Below are positions 52,840-63,934 of a stretch of 64,000 bases of DNA, in pieces; within the stretch, counting starts at the first letter, position 1; each line of letters opens with the position of its first letter. The notes beneath the pieces were generated by a model. That model made no database searches. It was not told the DNA's origin and saw only the letters and a list, made by a program, of their open reading frames with translations. The position numbers and the translations under genes are program-made. The DNA is from Henricia sp. BOLD:AAB3569 (lineage: Eukaryota; Echinodermata; Asteroidea; Spinulosida; Echinasteridae): the NCBI GenBank assembly GCA_037783545.1, contig JBBELK010000094.1, positions 124,001 to 188,000 of the forward strand, in the 5' to 3' direction.

Positions 52840-53185
52840 GTATTCATACCAAGGATTCCTCAATAGTGCTCATTGCACTGTCACTCGCAAGCGTGAGGAA
52901 ACCCATGAAGAATTAGAATTAGAAATGGCCAGAGACACCGGGGATCCCTCCCCTTCTCTTCACGAAGAAATGCTCTGGGATCTTTAAAGTGCGTTACCTT
53001 ACCTAACACACCGGACCAACGGCTTTACATCCCTTCCGAAGGATGGAGAAAGTGTGATTAAGTGCCTTTCTCAAGAGCACAAGTGCCACAGTGTCGCGGC
53101 CCGGCATCGAACCCACATTCTAGAACTGGCACAGGAGCTTGAGTTCGACGCACTAGACCGCTCGGCCATAACACCCCATAACAAA
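52840..53185 (-). mobile_element. tRNA-derived SINE, minus orientation
   Basis: On the minus strand the head reads tggccgagcggtctagtgcg, then gtgggttcgatgccgggcc, with A and B boxes as in a Leu/Ser-type tRNA. It is followed by a body with ttgtgctcttgagaaaggca, gatgtaaagccgttggtccg and ccccggtgtctctggcc. The body is shared with 21310-21440 and 22440-22760. (TTA)n lies just left of the tail. Confidence 0.78.
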
Positions 53186-53291
53186 CATGCATGCGCTTTT
53201 GTTACTGTTGTACAGTATTTTCTGTTACTGTATGGCGCGCGTTGCACACGCACGCAACGCAATCCATGAATTCCCTCGATCCATGATGCGC

Positions 53292-53398
53292 CATACTGAG
53301 ATATCAGGGAATTTCCACTCTGCAAAGCGACGTAACAATACCCATCCTGAGATATCAGGGAATTTCCACTCTGCAAAGCGACGTAACAATACCCTGAG
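53292..53398. repeat. 51-bp direct repeat, two copies
   Basis: 'gagatatcagggaatttccactctg' and the following gcaaagcgacgtaacaatacc start at 53298 and again at 53349. Confidence 0.9.
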
Positions 53399-54220
53399 GA
53401 AAAACACGCAAATCTGTGGAGTGAGCCGGCTGTTGTCTTGAGCCAACTCACGCCCGAGTCATTTTGATGTAATTTAATCAATTCGGTCATGTTATGCCGA
53501 AAAGAAACGATTTCTATACTTTCCAGAAATTGTATTGGGTTCCGTTCCTTATGACTGTCCCATTCCTACCAAACTTTCAAACGACGATCTTAATTTACTC
53601 CGCAGTTTTTCAAATTAATAACAGGGATGCATGCTGACGAATGTAATGGAACGGATTCCCCAGTATGCTTTAAATAGCAGCCAATCGTCGACGCGGACAA
53701 CGGCCAGCATTACCGAGTACATGTATCACATGCATGCACGGTGTTTACAATCTGCGCGCGTTACATTTGAACGCCTGCAATCATGCTGCATGTGCACTGC
53801 CAAGCGTGATTGGTTCAGCAGAGGCGACAAGATTTTTGTCGCTATAGTCCCACCGCGAAATGGGGCTTTTTTCAACAGGGCCACTGTACGGTACGCAGGA
53901 GTTAGGGAGTGCGTTAAAGGGGCACTGTTGCAAGATGATGAACAATACCCTGAGGAAATACACGCAAATCTGTGGAGTGAGCCGGCTGTTGTCTTGAGCC
54001 AACTCACGCCCGAGTCATTTTATACTTTCCAGAAATTGTATTGGGTTCCGTTCCTTATGACTGTCCCATTCTTACCAAACTTTCAAACGACGATCTTAAT
54101 TTACTGCGCAGTTTTTCAAATTAATAACAGGGATGCATGCCGACGAATGTAATGGAACGGATTCCCCAGAATGCTTTAAATAGCAGCCAATCGTCGACGC
54201 GGACAACGGCCAGCATAATA
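53390..54220 (+). repeat. Local direct duplication, about 550-bp offset
   Basis: The block starting ccctgaggaaa(a/t)acacgc and running through 'gtgagccggctgttgtcttgagcc', 'ccagaaattgtattgggttccg', 'ggatgcatgc.gacgaatg' and 'gcagccaatcgtcgacgcgg' occurs at about 53393-53716 and again at about 53949-54215. The first copy has extra bases after gtcatttt. Overlapping frames of up to 173 codons cross both copies and are not considered genes. Confidence 0.85.
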
Positions 54221-54257
54221 GGTCAGTCGGAATTTCCTCGTCCGTGTAACACCCAAA

Positions 54258-54391
54258 ATACTTTCTTTCTCCATTCTTCCGAAAGAAAATTCTTTTCTTT
54301 TCTATATACACCTCATGTGATGAGACACAACACAAAGAAATTACACCAAAAACTTTTTTGGAGAACATTTGGTAGGAAGAGCCGCCTACCT
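54258..54391 (-). repeat. Split repeat B2, distal end
   Basis: Partner of B1 and the likely 3' end of the element. Confidence 0.88.
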
Positions 54392-54399
54392 CGCTATAT

Positions 54400-55200
54400 T
54401 TCATATACCAACACAATTCAATCATTGAATTTGATATACACAACAATAACTTTCAAAACATTTACACACTGTAGCCCAACATGGGCCGATTGCGGAATCC
54501 GCTAGAATCAAATGTTCGTTTGAACAGTGCTAAACAATAGTGAATGGCATACTTCGAAATTTCAGGAGATTGCCGATAAAAAATAAAAAAAAATAATAAT
54601 GTATATGCTCAGGGTTGAACAATTAGTTTAGGAACCCAATGAGTTTGACGATAGTAGGCTGGGAACACCCATCGCAGAAAAATATCTCTCGGCGATTTTA
54701 CTGGGCAAGTGCGAGTGAAAGTCCTGCCTGCCTATAGTGACATCCGCTCCTTGACGTAGCTGGTCAGTTTTAGACAGTTTTGTTTTCAGAAATTGTGCAA
54801 TCGGCACGGCTAACGTTGCTGATATCGCTAAGACGAAGAGAACCAGCGTAGCTGATGAAGCAACTTAAAAAGGATCCTTTAGTCAGCTAAGGTAGCCGCA
54901 GAGTGCCCGTAGGCATCGAAGAGCTGGCTCATTACCGCCGGTGAAACCGGTTAGGGGTCGATAGCTAATGTGCGTCTGTATCTTTGGAGCGCCATCTTGA
55001 TGAGTGGGTCGTCGTGGGGGTTGCAAGTCGACTAAGCGATGTCAAGTATAGGCAAGGTTGCTGGGTCGAACGAGAAACGCCGTCGTTAGATGATGCCCAG
55101 GCTTCCCAGTGCTTACACACGGAAGATCAGATCAGAGTAGGTTTTCGTGATGGGTAATGCCTTGGCCGAGAGGAGTATGCGATGGCAACTGACGTCTGGC
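54400..55200. other. Unassigned interior of the DIRS/Ngaro-like 3' region
   Basis: 800 bp between split repeats, with no recognised protein motif. In typical Ngaro elements A2 and B2 are adjacent, so this may be an insertion or an unusual 3' arrangement. Confidence 0.35.
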
Positions 55201-55580
55201 CAGCAGTTGAAGATCTGGGTCAGTGTATGATACGAGCGAACTGCTCCCGTGTTTCTGAAACAAAAATATATACGAGAAACAGCAAAGCAGCTGGAAATAG
55301 CTGGAGTGTCTAATTGACAAACATGAGTTTTTTCTTCCGAATTAGGCATAAAGGCCCATTGTGAAGGTGGCGCGAAGGCCAAAATATTCACAGCAGTTGA
55401 AGATCTGGGTCAGTGTATGTACGAGCGAACTGCTCCCGTATTTCTGAAACAAAAATAGTTTTACGAAAAACAGCAAAGCAGCTGCAGTGTGTAATTGACA
55501 ATAATGAGTTTTTTCTTTCGAATTAGGCATAATGGCTCATTATGAACGTGGCGCGAAGGCCAACATATTCACAGCGTCGA
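55201..55580. repeat. 190-bp tandem duplication between A2 and B2
   Basis: cagcagttgaagatctgggt starts at 55201 and 55391. The unit includes agcgaactgctcccgt and gaattaggcataa(a/t)ggc. A diverged third piece may start beyond 55575. Confidence 0.9.
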
Positions 55581-55740
55581 TTCGGCGCCCAACACCGACA
55601 GTGGCCACGAAAAAACCCCACGTGGGGGGAAACGTGGGCGCGACCCGGATGTTGGACGAAGGTCGCGCTCCCTTGCTCCGAACGACGCTGCGCGTATGCG
55701 AAGCAACAATTATTATATAAAGGGCTGGGAGGGTGGGTAA

Positions 55741-55886
55741 GCGAGGTGAGGTTGCTCAACCGAGAATGAACCGTGAATAGAACGGTTGGCGTTTATATGA
55801 ACGACCACTGAAAAGGGTTACGTAACAAAGCGCGCTTGGAATTAGCGCGCTACACCTGTCGTTCGATAACGAAAAGAAAAGATACT
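55741..55886 (-). repeat. Split repeat A2
   Basis: Partner of A1. Abuts repeat B1 on its right-hand (minus-strand upstream) side. Confidence 0.88.
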
Positions 55887-56015
55887 TTCTTTCTCCATTC
55901 TTCCGAAAGAAAATTCTTTTCTTTTCTATATCTACCTCATGTGATGAGACACAACACAAAGAAATTACACCAAAAACTTTTTTGGAGAACATTTGGTAGG
56001 AAGAGCCGCCTACCT
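55881..56015 (-). repeat. Split repeat B1
   Basis: atactttctttctccattct through gtaggaagagccgcctacct matches 54258-54391 nearly perfectly. Confidence 0.9.
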
Positions 56016-56493
56016 GAGCGAGAACGCCAACAGATGGGCAGGGAACAAATAGACCACCAAATGGGTCTAACATTTTCGAAATGCACTATAATATATCACT
56101 GATGCACGTTAAATCGGCATCCCCAAAAAATGGACTGATTCGCAATACCATACAGAGGTACAGTGCTAGCCTTAAAGAGGCAATTAGCAGAACAACATTT
56201 CAATGAAAATTAGACCACCAAATGGGTCAATTTTTCATTGTACAATAATTTTTCACTGATGCACGCAAATCGGCATCGCCCAAAAAGGGACTGAATGGCA
56301 GGAGTTCAACATTTTGAATGTACGCGTACAGTGTGAGCCTAAAGGGATAAAGACCAACAATTTCTTTGCAACACAATTAGACGAACAAAAGGGTCGAATA
56401 TTTTTGGAACGTAAAAAATGTATTAGGAATTATTGATGCGAGCAAACCGGCATCGGCAAGAAGACGCAGTTCTCATGAACTGAAAAGATATCG

Positions 56494-56628
56494 ACCCTAT
56501 GCACGGCGGCCATGACAGAGGGAAGTCACATTGTCATAGTGCGTCATGCACGAGTAGGCACATTGTGGATCTATTGTCACATTTAAATATAAAAACATGT
56601 CCCCCGTCATGGCCGCCGTGCACAAGGT
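56494..56628. mobile_element. Small palindromic MITE inside the retroelement
   Basis: gaccctatgcacggcggccatgac and its inverse gtcatggccgccgtgcacaaggtc bound about 135 bp. Confidence 0.8.
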
Positions 56629-58043
56629 CTATTGTACTTGTGAGATTTACCACACAACCTGCACTTACGTGCAGAAAGTGCAATGCAGGAAGTACAGAAC
56701 CCGAAATTAGATGTACGTGTACGTGTGGGTAATGAAGAATCGAAGCGAAGTGCTAAACAATCAAATGACAGTGTCCTAAGGAAGGAGGGGTAAGTGGAAT
56801 ATGTACCCACCTCCAATCCTTCGCGTTAATGTGCAAGTGGATGCCGTTAGGGCATACGATAGGCCAAAAAGGAAGATGTAGGCCAACGTGGAACAACCAA
56901 TGTACCAGTAATATTGCCCGAAAGGATGCGCTTAAAAACTTGGACTATCAAAGAAACTGGGGGACAAAAATAATTATTCTTACCCGCCCAATTAATACTT
57001 GGCATTGCGAGGCGAGGCAAATCGATCAACTGTGTGAGGGCTCTATAGGCTATTCAGAAATTTGAATGATTTCTGATCGACTGACCAGTCGTCGAAGTCG
57101 CGCAATTGACTAATTTTGTCCGCTAGCGAGTTTTCGTGTCTGGGTAACAAAAAAGTGAGGTTGGAAACCGTTTCGGTATAGGAAAAACATAGTCGTCCCA
57201 CGTGCAGCGAGACTCAATCGCGCGAGTTATGAATTTAAATACAAGACCGAGTGCCAATAAGGATGAGATTATGTGACCGGTAAAGCGGGCCAAGTCTCCC
57301 ACGGGAATTGTCCGATTGGACTGGTGCAAGTGTAGGAGAAATGAAATGATTACGAGAATTGTCTATTTTTTTGGGTTTGCGGAACAAGATAATAAGTCCC
57401 ATGATGCGATAGTTTAGTTAGGTGACCACACGCGTTTTGTTTTAATTCGCTCTTTGTTGTGATGGAACGAACGAAGGAGACGTTGCATGGCGGAAGCGAA
57501 ATCAGGATCGGGAGATACGATAAGGCCGTCGTCGATGTACATAAACGCGATAATGCCGTTTAGCCGATAGTGGTGGACTAATGGTCTAGTGAGCTTGGTA
57601 AATACGTGGCAATTAAAGGAGCATGACCAGGGTTTCTGGAAAATAGTTTTCAATGTAACTTACCAATATTATCAAGTAACTCCCATACACACCTCCCAAG
57701 TCCAAAAACCCGAAAGAATTCGCGATTTCCAGTCAAAAATTAAACAAAACTATCGAGTCGGATTTTACCAGATAAATTTTGCATGAAGCCCGCCCTCTAC
57801 AGTCTGAATACGCGCAATCACGCTGAAGTCTTGACTCATGCATATGTATGTTCACCTTCGTAGTACTTTTAGTCTTGATATTTAATTTGTTTACATTAAA
57901 TAATTTATTTAACAAAATGTGTAACGTATAAATTGTACTTGTGCTTGAAAATATTTGTCTTGATCAGCTAAGCAACACAAAATTAAGAAAAATTAATTAT
58001 ATGTACGTCTCCGGTTCCAAGTGGTTTACATGGAGCCGGGACA

Positions 58044-58368
58044 TCGTTAGACTGGTCTCCCTGTCCATGTGCACTACGCCGCTCTCGCTCATATTGATCA
58101 CGTTCAAATGACGTCACTTCCTACAAATCGCCACGTGCATCATGATTTTGAGCGTATTTGTTTGTGACGCACATCGGTTGCGCCGTATTTCGAACAAATT
58201 TCGAGCAACACGCGCGCGTGTTTGGAACATGTTACAGCGTGTGGGTGCGCGTACTTGATAGCGTTTAATACGCAGTAGCATTTCTTCCTACGAAGATGGC
58301 GTCTGTGAACGTGATCAATACGACGAAGGGGATGTAAATATGTGGATAGGGGAACCAGTCTAGGTCCA
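58044..58368. mobile_element. GACTGGT..CC MITE inside the retroelement
   Basis: tagactggtctccctgtcc at the left and ggataggggaaccagtcta at the right are inverted ends of the same terminus family as 41242-41582, flanked by TA. The body holds many gcgcgcgtg and gatcac words. Confidence 0.8.
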
Positions 58369-58611
58369 CGCATGGTCTCAGGCAACGTCAATATTTATTA
58401 AACTTTTCGATGTTTTCTCACCCACAAAAAAATGACACTTATAAATCTTACATTTATAAAAATGTTTATAGACAAAATAGATTATTTATTTCAATAAAAG
58501 TGATAAACTGAACTGGAAATGCGACGTTATTTATATCAATAAGATAAAGTCTTATTTAGATGTCGATTGAGGGCGCTAGTCATGTAAATCGAAATCGCAT
58601 TATGGACGAAA

Positions 58612-59167
58612 CCGGTGTCACGGTCTCAGATGTTCCGCGTGCTCAGATGTTCCGATGACGTCACGGAACAGTTCAGCACGTTGCGTGCACGATCTCAGAT
58701 GTTCCGCGTGCTCACATGTCCCGGTGTAAAGGGTAAAACTGTCCCCTTGCGAATGTGTCTGGCCTCATCGTACGTGTGTTTCTTTGCCTGCACACGCACG
58801 ACTCTCTTCTGACTCAGAAAGCCCTGCTGCGTAAGACCCCTTGCTCAAGTAATAAATTATTTGTTCGTTTTTTCTCTAAATACGGCGAAACGGCATGAAC
58901 GCTCCGCGGCCGCCATCTTGCAAAAATGAGACTACCGTATATCCCCGTACGCATACGGTACCCTACCAGAAACGTGGAGAAACCTGTGACCATACCCAGT
59001 ACCTGTACATACTGCGCGCTACGTACATGATTCTGCTGATCAACTCAGCACTTCACCTAAACTGGTATAATTACGTATGCTGTGCGCATGACGTTCCGTG
59101 ACGTAAGCTACCATATTTGGTCATCGGAACATCTGAGCACGCGGAACATCTGAGATCGGGACACCGG
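58612..59167. mobile_element. Palindromic element with repeated cagatgttccgcgtgctca
   Basis: Left end CCGGTGTCACGGTCTCAGAT, then gttccgcgtgctcagatgtt ccgatga. The right end is its inverse (tcatcggaac, atctgagcacgcggaacatc, tgagatcgggacaccgg). An extra internal copy of the terminal block lies at 58692-58727. 556 bp, inserted in the retroelement between the RT and Gag regions. Confidence 0.88.
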
Positions 59168-60306
59168 GCCGTTGGAACAAGAAAGTAAAGTTTACAAATA
59201 ATCGGTGGATTTTCGACGATATCCTCGGAAATATGCGGCCTAGAAGCGCGGGAGTTTCAGTTTCGTAATCAGAAAAATATAACGGATGTTATGATATAAA
59301 AATCTCATGACCCATAAGGTAAGTCCCGGGGAGTTATGGGTAAAAAAAAGTGATCTGGTCACACTCCTTTAAGTGCTACTAAGGCCGAAATTAAAAGGCT
59401 GAACGTTAAAGGTAACGCGCGACTGAATCGTTATGGCGTCAAGAAAAACATTGGATGCAGGAAATAGAGAACTATAAACGCAACTTTTTGCTGCGACCGT
59501 CAAAGGGTTGCAACATGGAGGACTGAATTGTGCGTCAATGCAACGTTTTCCCCCCAATAACTCCTTCGCCAAAATGCAAATTGGGGGTTTGAGCTTACCC
59601 TTAAAACCCTGAGGTACTTGCTCAGAGGTTTCTTAGTCACGCGGTGGTGACGTCGGTAGTATATAGTTGAGGTCGGCGCTGGGGCTGTCCGAGTGATCGG
59701 AAGGCAGGGCAGTTGGTCCGGACATGGCCTGCGATTCCACACTGGAAACAGGTGCGGAATTCCGGACGATAGGTGTCACTGCGAAAAAGGGCGAAATGAA
59801 GGCACAGCAGGAGGGCGCTCAGGAATGTGAGCCTTGGCCTTGAATTTCTTTGCAGATTCAGTTCTTTTTGTAGCGCTAGCAGCCATTTTGTTCTGCTTTT
59901 CGGAGTCGTTTCTCATCATCCGAGTAGTCGGTTAGGTCGTCAGTAATGTACTCTTTAACTGTAGCCCAACCTTGCGAGGAACGATCCGCCAATTTAATTA
60001 GTTTTTTGGCGTTGCTTGATGTCGGCGCTGGCTTGCTCGAGAGCCTCCCTTGTTGCGCTGTTATCTCCGGCGTCCAGTGACGTTAAAGTAGAGTCAATTA
60101 AAGCCGAGAGTTTTTCGGTATGGCAAAACTGGTCTCTGTTTCACTTTTAAAGTCCGGTGGGTTGTCCCCTGCAGTGCGTTGTCTATTGACTGCCGACTCT
60201 ACCTTGCTGTCAATGGAATTAGACAGCTATCTAATAGCAAAAAGGATCTCTTGGTTGGACGCGTCGGTATTGCACGGGTTCTTGAATGTCTGCATGTAAC
60301 GGTGTA

Positions 60307-60442
60307 GCGAGGTGAGGTTGCTCAACCGTGAATAGAACGGTTGGCGTTTATATGAACGACCACTGAAAAGGGTTACGTAACAAAGCGCGCTTGGAATTAG
60401 CGCGCTACACCTGTCGTTCGATAACGAAAAGAAAAGATACTT
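60307..60442 (-). repeat. Split repeat A1 of the DIRS/Ngaro-like element
   Basis: gcgaggtgaggttgctcaac ... acctgtcgttcgataacgaa is shared with 55741-55886, which contains about 10 extra bases. Confidence 0.88.
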
Positions 60443-61957
60443 AACCAGAGCTACACAGTAAGAATCCTTATTCATTGGTAAAAACATTTATCGATGTTAA
60501 AAAGAAAATGTAAGGGTCTTATTTACGTTTTTCCTGGTTTTGAATCTTTAAACTACTTTCTTCTTATCGGATTAGCAACGAGTGCTTCGCCGCGCGCCCA
60601 GCCTGACAAGGCTCTCGAGTGTCATTGCGCGACGGACCGTACCATTATTTGTAGGGTATGCAGTTTATAAAGGTTCAAGTACGCCGCCAATAAATGCATC
60701 ATATACCCATTGAAACTGCATTTAAATGTTTTAAAACCGTGTTGGGAGAGGAATAAATTCTTCCTGTTTGAAAATATGAATATTTGTTGCGTTTGTTCGT
60801 ATTGTGTAATCCCTGCTAAAATCGGCCACCCCCATCCATATATTACGTGATCCGCCCTTTGAATACGGCGCTAGACTGGTTCCCGCTCCACATCTAAAAA
60901 AAGTCAATCGGAACGGACGTGCCACTGAATGGGAAAGTCCATGGATTTTCTTTGCTTTATTTCCACAAACCGAAAAAGATCAGTAAATCGAAACATTCTG
61001 AACCTCAATTTAAAATTTTTGAAACAATTTGGGACGTTTTGTGAGGTTAAAGTACCTGGATACAAGTAAATCGTAATACAAAATCACACATGGTTTTGGC
61101 TGGAAACAATTTTGAAAAGTAAATAAACTTTGTGTTGAGCACATTTCTGTACTGGACAGCTCCATGAACTTTGTACCTGGCGCTGTTTAGCACAAACATT
61201 TACTTTGTAAAATGAGGAACCAGCTAAATTTGTATTTTCAAATTGTGCTTAAAAACAGTATCAACATTTTAGTACACAAGTCATGTAAATACATATCACA
61301 ATATTTTGTCAGGCAACCAACCAACTTTTGCAATATAAAGCAGATAAATGATGTGCCAAGTAATGTTTCATGCCAATGGAGTTCAGAAAGTTTTTCCCTT
61401 TTTTCAATACTTCATTGCACCATCACTGCCGTCCTCATCTTTTGCAATGTCAGTCGTCATCAAAGTCTTCATTATCTTTAAAGCCCCAAAATTTTACTTC
61501 ACGAGCAGACAATAAAAAGAAAACTAAAAGTGTTGATAGCAAGGTAACAATCACATGATTTTTTTTCAAGTAAATATGGTACCTTTGTGGAAGAAAACTG
61601 CTAACTAAAGGTGTTTTAAGTTTGGAAAACATTTTTTTACCTTTCATGCATGTGGCTTAAATTTCTACAAGGCTCTTTATCAACGTATTACTACGACTGT
61701 AATTGTGGGGAAATAAAACATGTTCCAAATTATTGAACACTTTATTAAACAGCTTCAACCCGCAAAGCATTGTTATGAAAATTCAGTGATTTCTTTAGAA
61801 CTTATTGTACCTGTAGGTGATTGCATAATACATACAATGAGGGAATGGAATGACATGAATGCAAGTCAAGTAGTGTAAATAACAAGGAAATACAATTAAT
61901 TACTTGTACTGTAACACTTATGTAATGCTGCTGTTCCTAATTTTAAAGGTTTTCCAG
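60443..61957. other. Intergenic, AT-rich
   Basis: Contains an orphan GACTGGTTCCCG end at about 60872-60890 (a MITE fragment). On the minus strand at 61454-61525 an open frame ends KFWGFKDNEDFDDD and TGA, after a pyrimidine-rich tract. It could be an alternative last exon for candidate gene D, but phase could not be matched. Confidence 0.4.
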
Positions 61958-62445
61958 TCACGTAATGTCTTGAAGTTGCTGCTGGTGGGTATCACCTTCA
62001 TGCCATTTGGGAACGACTTTCACCTTCGCGGGTCCAACTCTTATTGGGAATGAGTGGACATGGGTTGGCTGATCTCTTCCAAATGCCAAATACACCTCTT
62101 CGGGAAAATAATTTTAAAAAATCGTTGTCATTATTATCCATATCTACATTCTTCAAAATCGATGCTTAGAATACAGACGTTAAAACAATTGTATAAGTGT
62201 GATACAATTGTAGATCACTTGATGAATACCTGGTTGGCATTTGACGCTTGCTTATACGTTTGGGTTCACGGGCGATGTCATCCTATTTATCCTCAAGCCT
62301 CAAATGTAAGTACAGGTTGGGACAATATGTGCTGCATCTGAAGTCTTCGCTCCTTGACAGTTTTGATCCAATCACAAGTGAAATCTTCACTTCCTGACCC
62401 CTAATGCACCTTGGTGGTTGGTGCCTTGTCCCCATCACTGTTGAA
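61958..62445 (-). CDS. Candidate gene D: three short exons, partial
   Basis: Minus-strand exons 62445-62410 (acceptor tttttcag; FNSDGDKAPTTK), 62282-62230 (acceptor gataaatag, donor gtattc; DDIAREPKRISKRQMPT) and 62075-61958 (DQPTHVHSFPIRVGPAKVKV then VPKWHEGDTHQQQLQDIT and TGA) join in agreeing phase (0, then 2) with no stop. The donor after the first (gtgcat) and the acceptor before the last (ttggaag) are weak. A plus-strand alternative exists: an open frame ending at a strong donor gtaagt (62306) overlaps the middle exon. No family is recognised and upstream exons were not found. Confidence 0.3.
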
Positions 62446-63193
62446 CTGAAAAATGAATAACAAGTTAACATTATTAATAAATGGCACTGAGGGTTGAGAA
62501 GTTGATCAGAATGTTTTTCTTTTTTTGAAATGACTCATCAAGCATCGGTAAGTGCAAATTTGATGGAAATACCCACAATTTTGAGTGAGAATTTGTCAGG
62601 AAACACTAAGTCTGATATGTTTTGTGCAAAAGGTCGGAAAACATGATAAACAGTATAAATACCGTACACGTTCGCCACTAATTCTTCCTAAAACTAAATT
62701 CTTCCTAAAACTAAAAGTAATAATGTCATGATCGTATGCCACAGAAAGTGTAAAGTTTGGTTAGGAAACACGATGAGAAAATATCAAGTTTTTCTTTGGA
62801 AACACTTCGGATTTTTCTTGTCATGCTCTATACACGAATCCGCAAGCAAATAAACGCACAAAATTGTTCGAAGTGACAACATAATGTAACAGCATATCAT
62901 CAACACAAAACCCACAGTTCATGGCTGCTCGGATTAGTGTATAGACTTGAGTTAGTAGTCCATGGAGTTTCAACTTGCGAACGTGCGTGGTAGTTTTTCC
63001 ATGATCAACCACCAACCCTGACCAAGTTCATTCGATCAATAGCTGCTACGATTCAGTGAGTTCGCATAATAAGTCATGCAAAAAAATGTTCTGGCTGGAT
63101 CTGCCACACCTGAAATTCTATCAAAACCTGTAATAATGAAAAGCCTAACTGTGGCCTAACTATACGACCATACGTGTCTATACCATTGGCAAC
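62446..63193. other. Region upstream of the last gene
   Basis: AT-rich, no TATA box in a convincing place. Short frames only. It would hold the promoter and any 5' UTR intron of the gene starting at 63194. Confidence 0.4.
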
Positions 63194-63934
63194 ATGCATG
63201 TAAATAAAAAAAAACTCGCGTTTTTAATCACATCGTATGTTACAGTTATGGTCACTCTAATGACAATATACTCACACCAGAAAGTACTCGAAGTCGAAAG
63301 GCGTCCGAGTCCAATCGATTCATCGGTCACCCGTTCCAAAACTCGGCCAAACCTGACTCTCACGAACGGCTACAGTATGAAGTTGACATTACGAATGACC
63401 GCGAGACCAGATCTCCTGCAGTTACTCTACTGTAAGATGTTTCGCTCGGCTGCGCTGTTCTGGTCCCCAAAGTTGGGTAATGTCAGTCTAATACTGGACG
63501 AGGAATCAAAGACCGATCATGAGTTTGCAGCTCGGCTTCAGAAACAACAACACTCTATCGGATTTGATATTAAAATCAGGTATGAACCTCTACCTGAGAA
63601 TACGACTTGCCTGAAGACAAAAGGGATCACCGTGGGATACACCCGCATGCTGTTTAACGGTTTCTTCATGGATTTATACACCGATGTAGACATTATTGCA
63701 TGGACAGACACCGATGTGGTGTTTACCACGCCAGTCACACCGGAAAATATCTTTAAAGGCAACAAATTGCGAGTTACTGGCACTGACATGTTATACAAGA
63801 ACGTCAGATTTGTGCAACCATCAACAAGGGCTGCTCTTGGAAAGCCAATGGTTTCAGTGTTTGGCCATTTCCCTACTTACGTCTGGAGAGACACTTTCAC
63901 CAACTGTCGGAAACACATTCTTCAACACATGAAC
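63194..63934 (+). CDS. First coding exon of a type II membrane, glycosyltransferase-like protein
   Basis: 247 codons, from caacATGC (A at -3) to a consensus donor gtaagt at 63935, phase 0. The protein begins with basic MHVNKKK, then one membrane segment (about residues 8-27, LAFLITSYVTVMVTLMTIY), then a stem with an N-glycosylation site (NLT at 53-55), then a folded domain. The domain contains MLFNGFFMDLYTDVDIIAWT and TDTDVVFTTPVTPENIF (residues about 150-185). The DxD-type TDTD after a hydrophobic strand, the N-terminal anchor and 'RVTGTDMLY' suggest a Golgi nucleotide-sugar-dependent glycosyltransferase-like fold. The exact family is not recognised. The gene continues beyond the right edge. 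The largest host coding exon in the window. Confidence 0.75.

Larger units (their letters stand above)
54258..60442 (-). mobile_element. DIRS/Ngaro-like (tyrosine-recombinase class) retroelement, broken
   Basis: Minus-strand element of about 6.2 kb recognised from parts and split direct repeats. Going 5' to 3' on the minus strand: A1 (60442-60307), a Gag-like region with a zinc knuckle (near 59710-59750), reverse transcriptase (near 57414-57653, motif YIDDGL), RT/RNase H (near 57123-57329 and 56847-57029, with NNYFCPPVSLI and GTLVVPRWP), then B1 (56015-55881), A2 (55886-55741) and B2 (54391-54258). The order A1-genes-B1-A2-B2 is the hallmark of the Ngaro/PAT branch. A tyrosine recombinase was not identified. 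The element is a decayed copy carrying several breaks, plus at least three MITE insertions. Confidence 0.8.

Noticed and set aside
53631-54152. 173-codon plus-strand frame
   Set aside because: Spans the two copies of a local duplication. The paralogous stretch is not coding in the other copy and no family is seen.
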